From: an uncultured Eubacteriales bacterium
Lineage (GTDB): Bacteria > Bacillota > Clostridia > Oscillospirales > CAG-272
DNA length: 64,000 nucleotides
Reading direction: 5' to 3'
Assembly (NCBI GenBank): GCA_949299535.1
Contig: CASGAQ010000003.1
Span: 62,001-126,000 of the forward strand
This document shows positions 44,658 to 53,393 of the stretch, one piece after another. The notes under the pieces are model-generated. The model made no database searches, had not been told where the DNA came from, and saw only the letters and a list, made by a program, of their open reading frames with translations. Position numbers and translations under genes: made by a program. The stretch's first letter is position 1. Every line of letters begins with the position of its first letter.

Positions 44658-44918
44658 ATGAAGAAGGTGTACCAGATGATGCGCGACTACCGCGAAAAGC
44701 GCGGGATCACGCAGACCCACGTCGCCAAGCAGGCAGGAATTAACCCGAAGCGCATCAGCCAGCTCGAAACAGGACTGGTCAGACTGACCGCCGACGAATT
44801 CCTGCACATTTGCCTTGACGGTTTCGGAGTGACCCCTCAAATTTTTTTGACGATCAACTCTCGGAAAACAAGAACAACGCAGCAATCGACCCCACGGATT
44901 GAGAATCATTGTAATTAA
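44658..44918 (+). CDS. Small XRE-family HTH protein
   Basis: 86 residues with GAAAGGAGG upstream. The single helix-turn-helix domain (KRGITQTHVAKQAGINPKRISQLETG) matches small Cro-like regulators of mobile elements. It is transcribed away from the larger XRE gene; the 141 bases between them probably hold the operators, though I see no clear palindrome. Confidence 0.8.
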   Translation: MKKVYQMMRDYREKRGITQTHVAKQAGINPKRISQLETGLVRLTADEFLHICLDGFGVTPQIFLTINSRKTRTTQQSTPRIENHCN

Positions 44919-44946
44919 ATTATAGCGGAAAGGAGGGCAAAAATAT

Positions 44947-45102
44947 ATGCCTAAACAAGCCACGAAAGCCGCCGACAACGCCTTCTACAAAGCACGTATC
45001 GCGGCTTCAAAGTGCAACGACCGGCTGGCAAGCCGCGAGGGAGCGTCCGAGGAACTCGGAATCGACCGCACTCGGCTGGCGAGAATCGAACTCGGAACTT
45101 GA
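44947..45102 (+). pseudogene. Truncated HTH-domain protein
   Basis: 51 codons from ATG (GAAAGGAGG upstream) reading KARIAASKCNDRLASREGAS, ELGIDRTRLARIELGT, the first helix-turn-helix part of a phage/ICE DNA-binding protein. The family normally goes on for some 40-50 residues (the part with NPYPEEVVLMAD). The frame stops here and unrelated codons follow. Confidence 0.6.
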
Positions 45103-45192
45103 AGCCAGAGGGGCAATCACCGTAGCAGGAAGGGTGTCGCGGAGATACCTCATGGAAAGGCTTTATTGTTAAAAACGAAAGGAGCAAGCACA

Positions 45193-45813
45193 ATGCACAA
45201 GAAAATTACTTACATGGTCATGGGAGCCGCCGTGGGCATCATCCTCATCGGTTCGGTTTTCGCCATTGACAAAAGCGGAGCGGTCAACGCGACCGACGAA
45301 CGCTCGTCCCAAACGCCGATGATGGCGGCAAGCGCGAGCGCAACATACAAGCCGGAGATCACCAACCTCCTCTACGCCACAGACAAGAAGAACGAACCGG
45401 CAACGCCGATCGCAGAGATGCCGGAGGAGGAAGACATCGAAATGCTGGCAAAGCTCATCTGGGGCGAAGCCAGAGGCGTGGAATCCATAACCGAGAAAGC
45501 GGCGGTCGCATGGTGCGTACTTAACCGCGTAGACGCGAAAGGATACCCGAACAGCATCAAGGCGGTAATCACCCAGCCCCACCAATTCGTGGGATACGAT
45601 GAAGACTACCCCGTCACGAAAGAACACAGGCTGATCGCCAAAGATGTTCTTTGCAGATGGTACGCCGAAAAGGCTGGCGAAAAGGACGTCGGCAGAGTGC
45701 TGCCGAAGGAATACGTGTACTTCACCGGCGACGGCAGCAGAAACCACTTCACAAGCGAGTGGCGCAGCGAGGACACATGGAACTGGAGACTTGCATCGCC
45801 ATACGAAAGCTGA
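45193..45813 (+). CDS. SleB-like cell wall hydrolase
   Basis: 206 residues from the ATG at 45193 (AAAGGAGC upstream). N-terminal membrane/signal segment (YMVMGAAVGIILIGSVFAI), a low-complexity linker, and a Hydrolase_2 domain (about 95-200) with the catalytic glutamate in AKLIWGEARGVESITEKAAV and HFTSEW near the end. Such enzymes cut cortex or wall peptidoglycan as lytic transglycosylases. In a mobile element it more likely opens the wall for transfer than germinates spores. Followed at once by a small gene. Confidence 0.85.
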   Translation: MHKKITYMVMGAAVGIILIGSVFAIDKSGAVNATDERSSQTPMMAASASATYKPEITNLLYATDKKNEPATPIAEMPEEEDIEMLAKLIWGEARGVESITEKAAVAWCVLNRVDAKGYPNSIKAVITQPHQFVGYDEDYPVTKEHRLIAKDVLCRWYAEKAGEKDVGRVLPKEYVYFTGDGSRNHFTSEWRSEDTWNWRLASPYES

Positions 45814-45825
45814 AGGAGGGACAGC

Positions 45826-45945
45826 ATGAGATACGAAGACGAAGTCAGAGACGAAGCCTGCTCATACCTCGGCAGAGAAATCACCGACGCGGAGTGGAAC
45901 GAAGCCCTGCCGCCAGCGCAGAGAAAACTCGACTGGATACAATAG
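45826..45945 (+). pseudogene. Small element protein, truncated at the junction
   Basis: 39 codons with GGAGGGAC upstream, reading RYEDEVRDEACSYLGREITD. It ends with DWIQ-stop exactly where the sequence passes into the antisense abiEii gene, so the natural end is probably lost. Family not recognised. Confidence 0.5.
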
Positions 45946-46312
45946 AAGCTCCGATACCGGCGTATTTCTTTGCAACTGCAATGGGCGCAATATCTTTAAT
46001 TTCAAAGATAATAAAATCATTGCCGGTGGGCGTGGATATGATTTCTTCCAGTACAGGTTTTAGCTGTTCGGGAGTATTGGGTACTCTCCGAAGAAGAAAA
46101 TCAACATCTACCGTTACTCTGCTGTCAAAGTCGGTAACAGAGTAGATAAACAAACCACCTTTAAGGACAAGATTTTCTGCATATTTGGATTTTTCCAAAC
46201 GACGCAAAAATTCTTCCTGACAAAAGAGCTGCAAACAAAGCTGATAGCTTCTTCCGCTTTCGGCAGCCTTGTTTTTCAGTCGTGCAAGCACGGATGCGGC
46301 AATATCAGCCAT
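45934..46312 (-). pseudogene. AbiEii-type nucleotidyltransferase toxin, 3' truncated
   Basis: About 125 native codons with the nucleotidyltransferase-like motif LKGGLFIYSVTDFDSRVTVDVDFLLR (two Asp of the active site) typical of AbiEii/AbiGii toxins (about 290 residues in full). After AVAKKYAGIGASI the frame runs into antisense sequence of the small element gene. The C-terminal half is lost, so the toxin should be inactive. The start overlaps the antitoxin gene by 8 bases. Confidence 0.8.
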
Positions 46313-46895
46313 TAAGCAGTACCTCCATTACATTCATAAGTTTCGTATAAACGCCCATATCCTTTGCGTATTTAGAAAGATTTGCGAGATTCTTTTTCGG
46401 ATCTGCCACATAAGCGTTGATTGCTTTGTTGAATATTTCATTATCAAGCTTTGAACGATACTTAAAGCAATCACAGATTGTTCGCTCTCGGTCATAAACT
46501 TTTAATTCAACACCATTAAAGTTACCTACAGTAGCACCGTAATGATAAAATTCGTTCTGAACATAATAAGCTTTGACAGGGACTTCCTGCATTGCTTTGA
46601 TTGCTCTTGAAAAGGAACGGGGGACTGCAACTGTCCATTCACGAGGAGCAAAATCGCTGTACCCATAATAAAACAGAGCAGACTCCACACAAACAATCCC
46701 TTGCGGCAGGAGTTTAGAAATCAGAGCTTCTTCTTTTGGTTCTTCAGCGTTAGGCAGTTTGTAAAAACCATTGCGAATACGCTCTATATAACCTTGATTG
46801 CAAAGGGAAACAACATCATAGTTTTTCAGTCCGACGGCAACAAAGTCTGCTGTCTTCGCAATGCTTCCGACTTTATTAAAAACATCAATTGCCAT
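46305..46895 (-). CDS. AbiEi-type antitoxin (type IV toxin-antitoxin)
   Basis: 196 residues from the ATG at 46895; TTG at 46910 with GGTGA before it is an alternative. N-terminal winged helix (KVGSIAKTADFVAVGLKNYDV) and the AbiEi C-terminal domain (GIVCVESALFYYGYSDFAPREWTVAVPRS, YDRERTICDCF). In AbiE systems it neutralises the toxin without binding it and represses its own promoter. It appears intact while its toxin partner is broken. An inverted repeat lies upstream. Confidence 0.85.
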   Translation of the reverse strand: MAIDVFNKVGSIAKTADFVAVGLKNYDVVSLCNQGYIERIRNGFYKLPNAEEPKEEALISKLLPQGIVCVESALFYYGYSDFAPREWTVAVPRSFSRAIKAMQEVPVKAYYVQNEFYHYGATVGNFNGVELKVYDRERTICDCFKYRSKLDNEIFNKAINAYVADPKKNLANLSKYAKDMGVYTKLMNVMEVLLNG

Positions 46896-46989
46896 TTCGT
46901 GTTTATTCAATAGTTCACCGACTTTCTGCACGCATTTTCTATTATTTGCGTGATTATAGTATAGCATTAATCGATAAAATTTACAACTA

Positions 46990-47025
46990 TTTTTACACGA
47001 TTAACAAAAAATATGCGTGTAAAAA
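46990..47025. promoter_or_regulatory. Inverted repeat upstream of abiEi
   Basis: TTTTTACACG and CGTGTAAAAA, ten perfect bases separated by 16, about 95 bases before the antitoxin start. AbiEi antitoxins are known to bind inverted repeats at their promoters. Confidence 0.5.
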
Positions 47026-47249
47026 ATCAAAAAGTTATTGCAAGGCATATCGCTTTGTGCTATAATACATTTGACAAAACCAAACCGCTTGCAACTATTC
47101 TTTCTTTGCAACCATCGGTTTTATCGCACCTGATAAGATATTGATAAATTCTCGTCGTACAGGCAGTATAATATGGATTATCAGAATAATACGAAAACTA
47201 CATCACACGGTTTATAAACAAAAAGCGTTAAGTTGTGGTTCTCGGCAAC

Positions 47250-47260
47250 GAGTGGGAGTA
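47250..47260 (+). repeat. Right attachment site (attR)
   Basis: GAGTGGGAGTA, identical to the end of guaA at 31246-31256. The preceding CGGCAAC also recalls the CGGCAACA before the guaA copy. The surroundings (47026-47601) hold no intact gene; at 47428-47556 about 40 codons (TDEKSSVILNACTDTGVCLF) look like the tail of a lost membrane protein. Confidence 0.65.
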
Positions 47261-47322
47261 ACATTCGCAACATAGCGATGGAGATTATAAATACAGAAAT
47301 AATTTATGTGATATAAATAAAC

Positions 47323-47354
47323 GCAAAAATGCCCTTGCAAGCAAGCATTTTTGC
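47323..47354. terminator. Hairpin right of the island
   Basis: GCAAAAATGC pairs with GCATTTTTGC around a 12-base loop; probably the old terminator of guaA, displaced by the island. Confidence 0.5.
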
Positions 47355-47601
47355 TTCATGGCAAATAATGAAAAAGCGGCTGTATCACTTCTTTCAATCA
47401 ATGCAATAGTCAATGCTCGTATCATTTGATGGCACTGATGAAAAAAGTTCGGTCATACTTAATGCGTGTACCGATACAGGGGTATGTTTATTTATATTCG
47501 CTCTCGGAATAGCAAGACTAAAAAAAGAAGCTCAGAAAAAAGACTTCTTGAACTGAAAGAATTATTCAAATAAAATGACAGGTATAGGCGAGGTATAAAA
47601 T

Positions 47602-48123
47602 ATGACATATATTTATCATTATGATTCTCCTTTGGGAGATATCACGCTTTCCGGCAACGAAACCGAGCTTACCGGTCTTTGGTTTGACGGACAGAAATAT
47701 TTTGCGGATACATTGTCACATGAGCATGAGGAAAAATATCTTCCGATATTTGAGCTGACTTGTCATTGGCTGGATATATATTTCAGCGGTACAGCGCCTG
47801 ATTTTACTCCGCCGCTTTGCATTAAAACTACGCCGTTTCGCAAATCAGTATGGGAGATACTGCTGACGATACCCTTCGGAAAAACAATGACATACGGCGA
47901 AATAGCGAAAAAGACAGCAAAAGAAAACGGGCTTATCAACATGTCCGCGCAAGCTGTCGGAGGAGCCGTCGGACACAATCCCATATCAATTATCATACCG
48001 TGCCACCGCGTTGTCGGTGCAAACGGCCATTTAACGGGATATGCGGGCGGAATGGAAAAAAAGATACGGCTTCTTGAAATTGAAAAGCATATAATAAATC
48101 AATACAAAATTATAAATCAGTAA
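47602..48123 (+). CDS. ogt: Methylated-DNA-protein-cysteine methyltransferase
   Basis: 173 residues. N-terminal ribonuclease-H-like domain and C-terminal domain with the acceptor-cysteine motif IIIPCHRVVGANG and the DNA-reading arginine region (AVGGAVGHNPISI). It removes alkyl groups from O6-alkylguanine in a suicide reaction. Single gene, followed by a strong terminator. Confidence 0.95.
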   Translation: MTYIYHYDSPLGDITLSGNETELTGLWFDGQKYFADTLSHEHEEKYLPIFELTCHWLDIYFSGTAPDFTPPLCIKTTPFRKSVWEILLTIPFGKTMTYGEIAKKTAKENGLINMSAQAVGGAVGHNPISIIIPCHRVVGANGHLTGYAGGMEKKIRLLEIEKHIINQYKIINQ

Positions 48124-48158
48124 ATGCACCAAATCAAAACTTATAGCAAAATAGAATA

Positions 48159-48210
48159 AAAATATGCACCGCAAAAGTTTCCTGACATTTGCGGTGCATA
48201 TTTTTATTTT
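48159..48210. terminator. Bidirectional terminator between ogt and the M28 peptidase
   Basis: AAAATATGCACCGCAAA pairs with TTTGCGGTGCATATTTT around 12 bases, with T-rich tails on both strands. Confidence 0.85.
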
Positions 48211-48211
48211 A

Positions 48212-49477
48212 TTATTTTGTTTCGGGTTTCTTTTTTCTTAAATATTTATCTACTTTTTCAACAATATCGGTCGGTATTTTACGCTCAATGGGAAAATATT
48301 CGGCGTTCACGGTCCTCTTTGAAAATTCAAGAGCAAAGCCTGCCGTCCTTGCCAGCTTTTCGGGGTCTACCTGAGTTATAACGTCGTATCTTGTGTGGAC
48401 TCTGGTAGTTCCCTCCGCAGCCGTTCTGATAAAGTTTATTCCGGGGATGCCGTTATCGGCAAACGGAATAGAGTCAGAGGAATATATATCCTGTCTTACT
48501 TCTGCGGCATATCCAATCTCTTTTCTCATAAAATCAATAGCGTGGCATACGGAGTTTTCGCCTGTAACTCTTACACAGTCAAATCCGAGAAGAGGACCTG
48601 TCATATCCACATTTATGCAAAGTCTGTATTTCTCAAGTTCTTCCTTGTGAGCTTCTACATAAGCTTTGCTGCCGAGAAGTCCTCTCTCCTCGGAACCGCA
48701 GAAAATGAATTTAAGCGTGCGAAGCGGAGGATTCTTTGCAAAATAGCGAAGCAATTCAAGTATAGTAGCCGTTCCCGTGGCATTGTCGAACATACCGTGG
48801 CTGAACACAACGGAGTCATAGTGCGCTGTATAAGCAACTATCTCCTCAGGAAATCTCGTGCCGGGTATCTCTGCGACGATATTCTGCGACGGAGCTTCAC
48901 CCTCGTTCTGTTCAAGAACAAGTCTTACCTTTTTCGGCTTTGACGCGATAAGGCGCAGACCGTCCGATATTCTCATGCATACGCCGGGAATAACGCCTTC
49001 GTCAGTATGTATGGGACGGAGTATTCTCTCTTCGAGATCCGTTTCGCTTTTTTTATCCGTCCATGTGCCGCTTGTCGCAACGAAAGCGAGCGCTCCGGAT
49101 TTTACGAGTTTTTTATAGTTATCCACACCTACGTTTCCGGTGACGAAAACTATCTTGCCTTTTGCTTCGGCAAGGCACATATCGTCAAACGATTCCAGAT
49201 AATAAAGTTCGGCTTCGATACCGTCTTTTGCGGCGTTGCCGGAAAAACCGTATCCGGAAACTTCATATTCGCGCGCGACAGGTTCCGTGACCTCGAACTT
49301 GACGTTCTTTATCTCATAGTGCGGCGCCGAAAAAGTTTCAAACTCAGGTTCTATACCGGCGCTTTTTATTTCATTCGCTATTATCTCCGCTCCGAGTTTT
49401 TCCCCGTCTGTCGTTGAAAGACGTTCAAAATTGAGTTTTTTCAACAAAGAATACATTCTCTTTCCGCTTATTTCCAT
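48212..49477 (-). CDS. M28-family zinc aminopeptidase with PA domain
   Basis: 421 residues, no signal peptide. An inserted PA domain (about 85-160, GKIVFVTGNVGVDNYKKLVKSG) precedes the M28 metal residues: AHYDSV (His, Asp), DNATG, CGSEERGLLGS (Glu-Glu), NVDM and a late RVHTRYD. Removes N-terminal residues from peptides; cytosolic location is unusual for the PA form, as most are secreted. It stands upstream of nothing in its own direction and has a weak ribosome site. Confidence 0.85.
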   Translation of the reverse strand: MEISGKRMYSLLKKLNFERLSTTDGEKLGAEIIANEIKSAGIEPEFETFSAPHYEIKNVKFEVTEPVAREYEVSGYGFSGNAAKDGIEAELYYLESFDDMCLAEAKGKIVFVTGNVGVDNYKKLVKSGALAFVATSGTWTDKKSETDLEERILRPIHTDEGVIPGVCMRISDGLRLIASKPKKVRLVLEQNEGEAPSQNIVAEIPGTRFPEEIVAYTAHYDSVVFSHGMFDNATGTATILELLRYFAKNPPLRTLKFIFCGSEERGLLGSKAYVEAHKEELEKYRLCINVDMTGPLLGFDCVRVTGENSVCHAIDFMRKEIGYAAEVRQDIYSSDSIPFADNGIPGINFIRTAAEGTTRVHTRYDVITQVDPEKLARTAGFALEFSKRTVNAEYFPIERKIPTDIVEKVDKYLRKKKPETK

Positions 49478-49546
49478 TATTGATTTGTTTCCTTTCAGTT
49501 ATCATGGTGATTTTTTATTGTAAACAATAAAAATTTTATAAATTTT

Positions 49547-50200
49547 TTAAAGTTCGCCGTCTGCAAACGCTTCCCTGACCTCATTAAGCGATGGATAAAC
49601 AGCGTGTGCAAGCGCGGCTATTTCCGGATTCGGCTGATAGAGATCAGGAACCATAACAGGTCTCATTCCCGCGGCGTGCGCGGCGATTATACCGTTTGGC
49701 GAGTCTTCGAGAACAGTTACCTCGGACGGTGTTGAGCCTATCTTCTCCGCGCAGATAAGGAAAATATCGGGTGCGGGTTTGCTCACATTGACCATATCGC
49801 CGGACACGATGACATCAAAAAAGTCATATATCCCATGTTCCTTCATTCTTCTTGAAATAGTTTCCATTCTGCTTGATGAAGCAAGTCCTATTTTAAAGCC
49901 GTTTTCGTCAAGATAAGACAAAAGTTCTTTTGCGCCCGGCTTCAAAGGGATAGGCGTTTCTTCTTCATACTTGCGGGCGAGAGCGCGCACTTTTTCGTTA
50001 CATTCGTAAAAATCATAGCGAGTGCCGTATTTTTTTTCGAAAATACCTTTTCTGGTCTCCGGGTTCGTTCCCATCAGATAAGGAAACAATTCTTCAATAT
50101 TCGGAATACCATATTCCGCGGCGACCTCGCGCCATACTCTTATAGAGCGAACTTCCGAATCAATGAGCAGACCGTCCATATCAAAGATGACTGTTTTCAT
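49547..50200 (-). CDS. HAD-superfamily hydrolase, beta-phosphoglucomutase-like
   Basis: 217 residues with the HAD motifs: I (IFDMDGLLIDSE), II (LASSSRMETISRRM), III (VSKPAPDIFLICAEK) and IV (VLEDSPNGIIAAHAAGM), and a helical cap between I and II. This is the branch of beta-phosphoglucomutases and sugar-phosphate phosphatases; without a linked sugar operon the substrate stays open. Lies 71 bases after the deacetylase gene, same strand. Confidence 0.9.
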   Translation of the reverse strand: MKTVIFDMDGLLIDSEVRSIRVWREVAAEYGIPNIEELFPYLMGTNPETRKGIFEKKYGTRYDFYECNEKVRALARKYEEETPIPLKPGAKELLSYLDENGFKIGLASSSRMETISRRMKEHGIYDFFDVIVSGDMVNVSKPAPDIFLICAEKIGSTPSEVTVLEDSPNGIIAAHAAGMRPVMVPDLYQPNPEIAALAHAVYPSLNEVREAFADGEL

Positions 50201-50271
50201 ATTTTCACTCTCCGTGTAATATTTTTATGTAATTATATCATGTAAAATGATATCAGACGATACTTTTATCT

Positions 50272-50961
50272 TCAAAAACCGAAAACTTCGCGGTTAGTGC
50301 CGTAAAATATATCGCTTCTTCCGCTTATCATTCGACAGAGATCCTCGAATCTTTCCCAGAAGTTCCATGCGTCAAATTCATACGAGTGCCCCCATATATA
50401 GAAAAGCTGAGGCTTATCTGCTTCAGACGACAAAAATTTCTCCGCAAGCGCGAACATATCATCTGCATCAATGTGATATACCGTAGGACGAAACATGATA
50501 AGATCCTCCTGCAAATCGAAATTTTTGCTCGATTCGACTAAACGCGCATATTTCACGCCCGTATTTTCCCGTATGATTCTTGCAACGCGCTCGTCGCAGT
50601 CGCCGCCGGGATATGCCATGCCTACTACTTCATATCCGCAAAGCTCTGACAGAGCGAGTCTGTCTCCTTCCACCTGGCGTATTATCTCCTCGTCATTCAA
50701 ATTCACCAAGCAAGGATGAGTGAGCGTATGAGCGGCTACTTCATGTCCGAGATAAACTTCTCTCGCTTTTTCAGGAGACATTTTGTCATGACGAACAGTA
50801 ACTCCGTTTCGCAGCAGTTTGCCAGATCTCCCCAAAAGTTCCGAATTGACATTAAATGTTGCTTTAAGTCCATATTTGTTGAATATGTCTACAAGGCATA
50901 TGTCTTGTAAAACTCCGTCGTCATAGCTGAACGTAACAGCTTTATTCTTTCCGTTCCACAT
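50272..50961 (-). CDS. Polysaccharide deacetylase-family protein (NodB-like)
   Basis: 229 residues, no signal peptide. Motif 1 (AVTFSYDDGVLQD) supplies the catalytic and metal Asp pair, motif 2 (HEVAAHTLTHPCL) the two metal histidines (HxxxH). Later MAYPGGDCDERV and LFYIWGHSYEFD are also family-like. Members remove N- or O-acetyl groups from chitooligosaccharides or wall polymers; a cytosolic member may act on soluble sugars. It begins with a ribosome site not clearly visible. Confidence 0.88.
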   Translation of the reverse strand: MWNGKNKAVTFSYDDGVLQDICLVDIFNKYGLKATFNVNSELLGRSGKLLRNGVTVRHDKMSPEKAREVYLGHEVAAHTLTHPCLVNLNDEEIIRQVEGDRLALSELCGYEVVGMAYPGGDCDERVARIIRENTGVKYARLVESSKNFDLQEDLIMFRPTVYHIDADDMFALAEKFLSSEADKPQLFYIWGHSYEFDAWNFWERFEDLCRMISGRSDIFYGTNREVFGF

Positions 50962-51267
50962 AAAAACCCCTTATGATCATAGATATAATACGTTTTATTA
51001 CACAAAACGTATTATATATTATACCATAGCGGCTCCGCTTTTTCAAGACCGATGGCGAAAAAAGCCGTTATTGCAAAAATTTCTTCATTATTTATATGTA
51101 GTATTATGCGAATGTTGATATCATGACGATCTCCGCAAAGTCGTAAAGCGTCGAAAGATTCTGCTGCATGATCTTTCAATTTTTGCTTTTTTTTGCATAA
51201 CAAGAGAAAAAGAGGCGAAAATATAGATAGTTTCATACAGCCGCAAGGCGGAAAGGAATTACAAATT

Positions 51268-51954
51268 ATGAACATGAACCAGAAGAAACAAAAACTCAAC
51301 AAAGGTATCGGCATTGCTGTGGCAATTCTGCTCGCGCTTACGCTCTGCATAACGATAATAGCATTCTCGGTAAGCAAGCGCACAAAGACGCCCGCGGGAA
51401 CAAGCGACGGCACATCATCAACCGTGACCGATATCCACCAGACATCACAGACGAACGCAACTACCGGCAGAACGGAAGACCCCAACGAACCGACGGACGC
51501 AGAGGAAATTTCCTTTATCTGCCCTGTAAACGGGAATATGATAAAGGATTATTCCGCCGACATTCCGGTTTTCTCTCTTACAATGGAGGATTACCGTGTA
51601 CACTGCGGCGTTGATATCGCGGCAGACGCCGGCGAAAATGTTTTGGCGGCGGCAAACGGCACAATCTCAAAAGTGGAATACGATCCCATGATGGGCCAGA
51701 CGGTAGAGATAACTCACTCCGGCGGCTATATTACGACATACAAAAACCTTCAAACCAAACTTCCCGAAGGCATTGAGGAAGGCAAAGAAGTTACCGCCGG
51801 CGACGTTATCGGATATGTTGGAGATACCGCTCTTGTAGAAATATCGGATTCTCCTCATCTTCACCTCGAGATGACGCTTGACGGGGAAAACATCAATCCC
51901 CTTTCCAAAATCAAACTTGAAAGCACAGACAGCAGCACCGACTACGAAGATTGA
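51268..51954 (+). CDS. M23-family metallopeptidase, SpoIIQ-like
   Basis: 228 residues from ATG at 51268 (GGAAAGG upstream). One N-terminal membrane helix (about 12-34), a Thr/Ser-rich linker, and a LytM/M23 domain with His112-x-x-x-Asp116 and the HLHLEM pair (His197, His199), so the zinc site is complete. The layout is that of SpoIIQ, the forespore channel component of sporulating Firmicutes, where clostridial members keep an intact site. It could equally be a general wall hydrolase or its regulator. The 306 bases before it (50962-51267) hold no gene; the strand switch happens there. Confidence 0.8.
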   Translation: MNMNQKKQKLNKGIGIAVAILLALTLCITIIAFSVSKRTKTPAGTSDGTSSTVTDIHQTSQTNATTGRTEDPNEPTDAEEISFICPVNGNMIKDYSADIPVFSLTMEDYRVHCGVDIAADAGENVLAAANGTISKVEYDPMMGQTVEITHSGGYITTYKNLQTKLPEGIEEGKEVTAGDVIGYVGDTALVEISDSPHLHLEMTLDGENINPLSKIKLESTDSSTDYED

Positions 51955-51960
51955 CGTAAA

Positions 51961-51998
51961 AAAAAGCAAGAGGCATTTACGAAAGCCTCTTGCTTTTT
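51961..51998 (+). terminator. Terminator after the M23 gene
   Basis: AAAAAGCAAGAGGC pairs with GCCTCTTGCTTTTT. A second, weaker hairpin (AAAAAGCC...GGCTTTTT) follows at 52005-52031. Confidence 0.85.
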
Positions 51999-52112
51999 TG
52001 CGCTGAAAAAGCCTTTGGAACAGGGCTTTTTGCCTCAAAAACAAGTTTGTCAAAAAAAGTGTTTTGTAACAAAAATGTAATATTTTTTTTGTTTTAAGTT
52101 CGCTTAAATCTA

Positions 52113-52141
52113 TTGACAAACCAAAACAAGAATGATATTAT
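52113..52141 (+). promoter_or_regulatory. Promoter of the Thr-rich lipoprotein
   Basis: TTGACA, 17-base spacer, TATTAT; leader of about 80 bases with AAGGAG. Confidence 0.7.
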
Positions 52142-52227
52142 ATTAGTAAACACGGTGCGAGGTATTAGTTCGGACAATATCTTGTACGGTAAAATTCTTT
52201 CAAATAATTTAAAGGAGATTTTTTCTT

Positions 52228-53169
52228 ATGAAGAAGAAAATTTTATCGCTCTGCCTCTCTGTAGCCTTGCTCGTGGCAGCTTGCTCGGTTATGGCGGCTT
52301 GCGGTGATGAAGCACAAACAACCGGATCTTCAGTTGCTACTACACCTACAACACAAACTTCCGAAACAACTCAAGCTACGACAACAACACAGACTACTAC
52401 TACGACAAAAGAAACAACCCAAGCTACGACAAAAGAAACAACCCAAGCTACGACAACAACACAGACTACTATAACCACAACAACCGGCGATACGACAACT
52501 CTCAAGCTCAACTCCGTTCTCGACTTCGCTGAATCCAACACAGCTATCGTTGAACAGCTCAAAAACGCAGCTCATGACAGTTCTGCCATCACTATCGAAT
52601 CCGGCAAAGATTCCATCGTTATCTACGCTACAAAGAACTACGACAAAGATGTTGATACAGCTGATACATACAGCGTAACTTTCTCTCTCGAAGGTCTTGA
52701 TACACTCAAATCCGGTTACGGTACATACGAAGGTCGTCCTTGGTACGTTTCCAGCGCTGCAGCATGGCACGGCAACCACCAGTACATGGCTATCAGTTTT
52801 GAAGCTCCCAAAGATGCTGAATATAAATACATCGGTATCAAATTCACATTCACAGACGGCACAACAGTTACTCTCGATCCTATCAGCAACTTCACCACAG
52901 ATAATAACGGCGTAAAATCCGCTGTTATCGACCTCGTTAAATTCACAGCTGAAGGCGAAGTAACTTCCGACAAGCTTCCCAACTCCGCTTGGGGTACTTC
53001 CAAAGAAGTTAAATCCGTTACATTCAACTTCTTCGGCTGCGGTCTTACAACGCAGACAAACGAAAAAGCTTTCGCTCCCGAAGCAGGCGACTACATTACA
53101 ATCAACTATGTAATATTCGCTTCTGACTACGAAGCTGCTACTAACTACGGCACAGAAACAGCTGAATAA
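52228..53169 (+). CDS. Lipoprotein with Thr-rich linker and beta-domain
   Basis: 313 residues. Lipobox VMAAC at 20-24 marks membrane attachment after SPase II cleavage. Residues 30-90 are a Thr/Gln/Ser/Glu linker (likely extended, perhaps glycosylated), the rest a beta-rich domain with conserved aromatics (EGRPWYVSSAAAWHGNH), which may be a carbohydrate-binding module; I cannot assign a family. The gene uses the codons favoured by highly expressed genes here. Placed between two promoters as a single unit. Confidence 0.75.
   Translation: MKKKILSLCLSVALLVAACSVMAACGDEAQTTGSSVATTPTTQTSETTQATTTTQTTTTTKETTQATTKETTQATTTTQTTITTTTGDTTTLKLNSVLDFAESNTAIVEQLKNAAHDSSAITIESGKDSIVIYATKNYDKDVDTADTYSVTFSLEGLDTLKSGYGTYEGRPWYVSSAAAWHGNHQYMAISFEAPKDAEYKYIGIKFTFTDGTTVTLDPISNFTTDNNGVKSAVIDLVKFTAEGEVTSDKLPNSAWGTSKEVKSVTFNFFGCGLTTQTNEKAFAPEAGDYITINYVIFASDYEAATNYGTETAE
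52366..52480 (+). repeat. In-frame repeats in the Thr-rich linker
   Basis: The unit AAAGAAACAACCCAAGCTAC occurs twice in tandem (52409 and 52433 region), flanked by two copies of ACGACAACAACACAGACTAC. All within the coding frame; likely to vary in length by slippage. Confidence 0.75.
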
Positions 53170-53189
53170 TTCGTTTTGCGAAACCGATT

Positions 53190-53222
53190 AAAAAGAGGGC
53201 ATCACGTGATGTCCTCTTTTTT
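53190..53222 (+). terminator. Terminator after the lipoprotein
   Basis: AAAAAGAGG.CATCACGTGATG.CCTCTTTTTT, a long stem with a TT run. Confidence 0.85.
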
Positions 53223-53287
53223 ACATTATTGTATTATTTTATAAAACACTGCCTGTATTTTTTGTTGTACAATTTAAATAATATTAG

Positions 53288-53316
53288 TTGACAAAATAAC
53301 GGTGTAATGATATAAT
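53288..53316 (+). promoter_or_regulatory. Promoter of the solute-binding protein
   Basis: TTGACA, 17-base spacer, TATAAT (full consensus), closely similar to the promoter at 52113. Confidence 0.75.
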
Positions 53317-53393
53317 ATTCTCAGATATATTTATGTCATATTAAAGGCATAATATAAAATTTTTTAAAAAAGAGAAAAGGAGATTTTATCCCA

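Larger units (their letters stand above)
31246..47260. mobile_element. Genomic island inserted in the guaA 3' end (two tandem elements)
   Basis: Bounded by the exact 11-base repeat GAGTGGGAGTA at 31246-31256 (end of guaA) and 47250-47260. Inside are ICE and transposon fragments, an integrase gene, an IS110 relic, restriction and CBASS defence genes and an AbiE pair. The 3' end of guaA is a well-known integration site for tyrosine-recombinase islands. The near copy at 42274, next to the integrase, divides it into a left element without an integrase and a right one with it. Confidence 0.75.
42274..47260. mobile_element. Right-hand integrative element with tyrosine integrase
   Basis: Between the internal and the right attachment site: integrase, zinc-ribbon membrane protein, two XRE regulators, a truncated HTH, a SleB-like hydrolase, and broken AbiE genes. 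Most of 42.4-45.9 kb is visibly richer in G+C than either the chromosome or the left element. No conjugation genes are present, so it is deleted or was mobilised by others. The join to the AT-richer abiE genes at about 45945 is abrupt. Confidence 0.55.

Noticed and set aside
52366..52480. Short direct repeats resembling a CRISPR array
   Set aside because: The units are in frame, adjacent without unique spacers and encode a Thr-rich linker.
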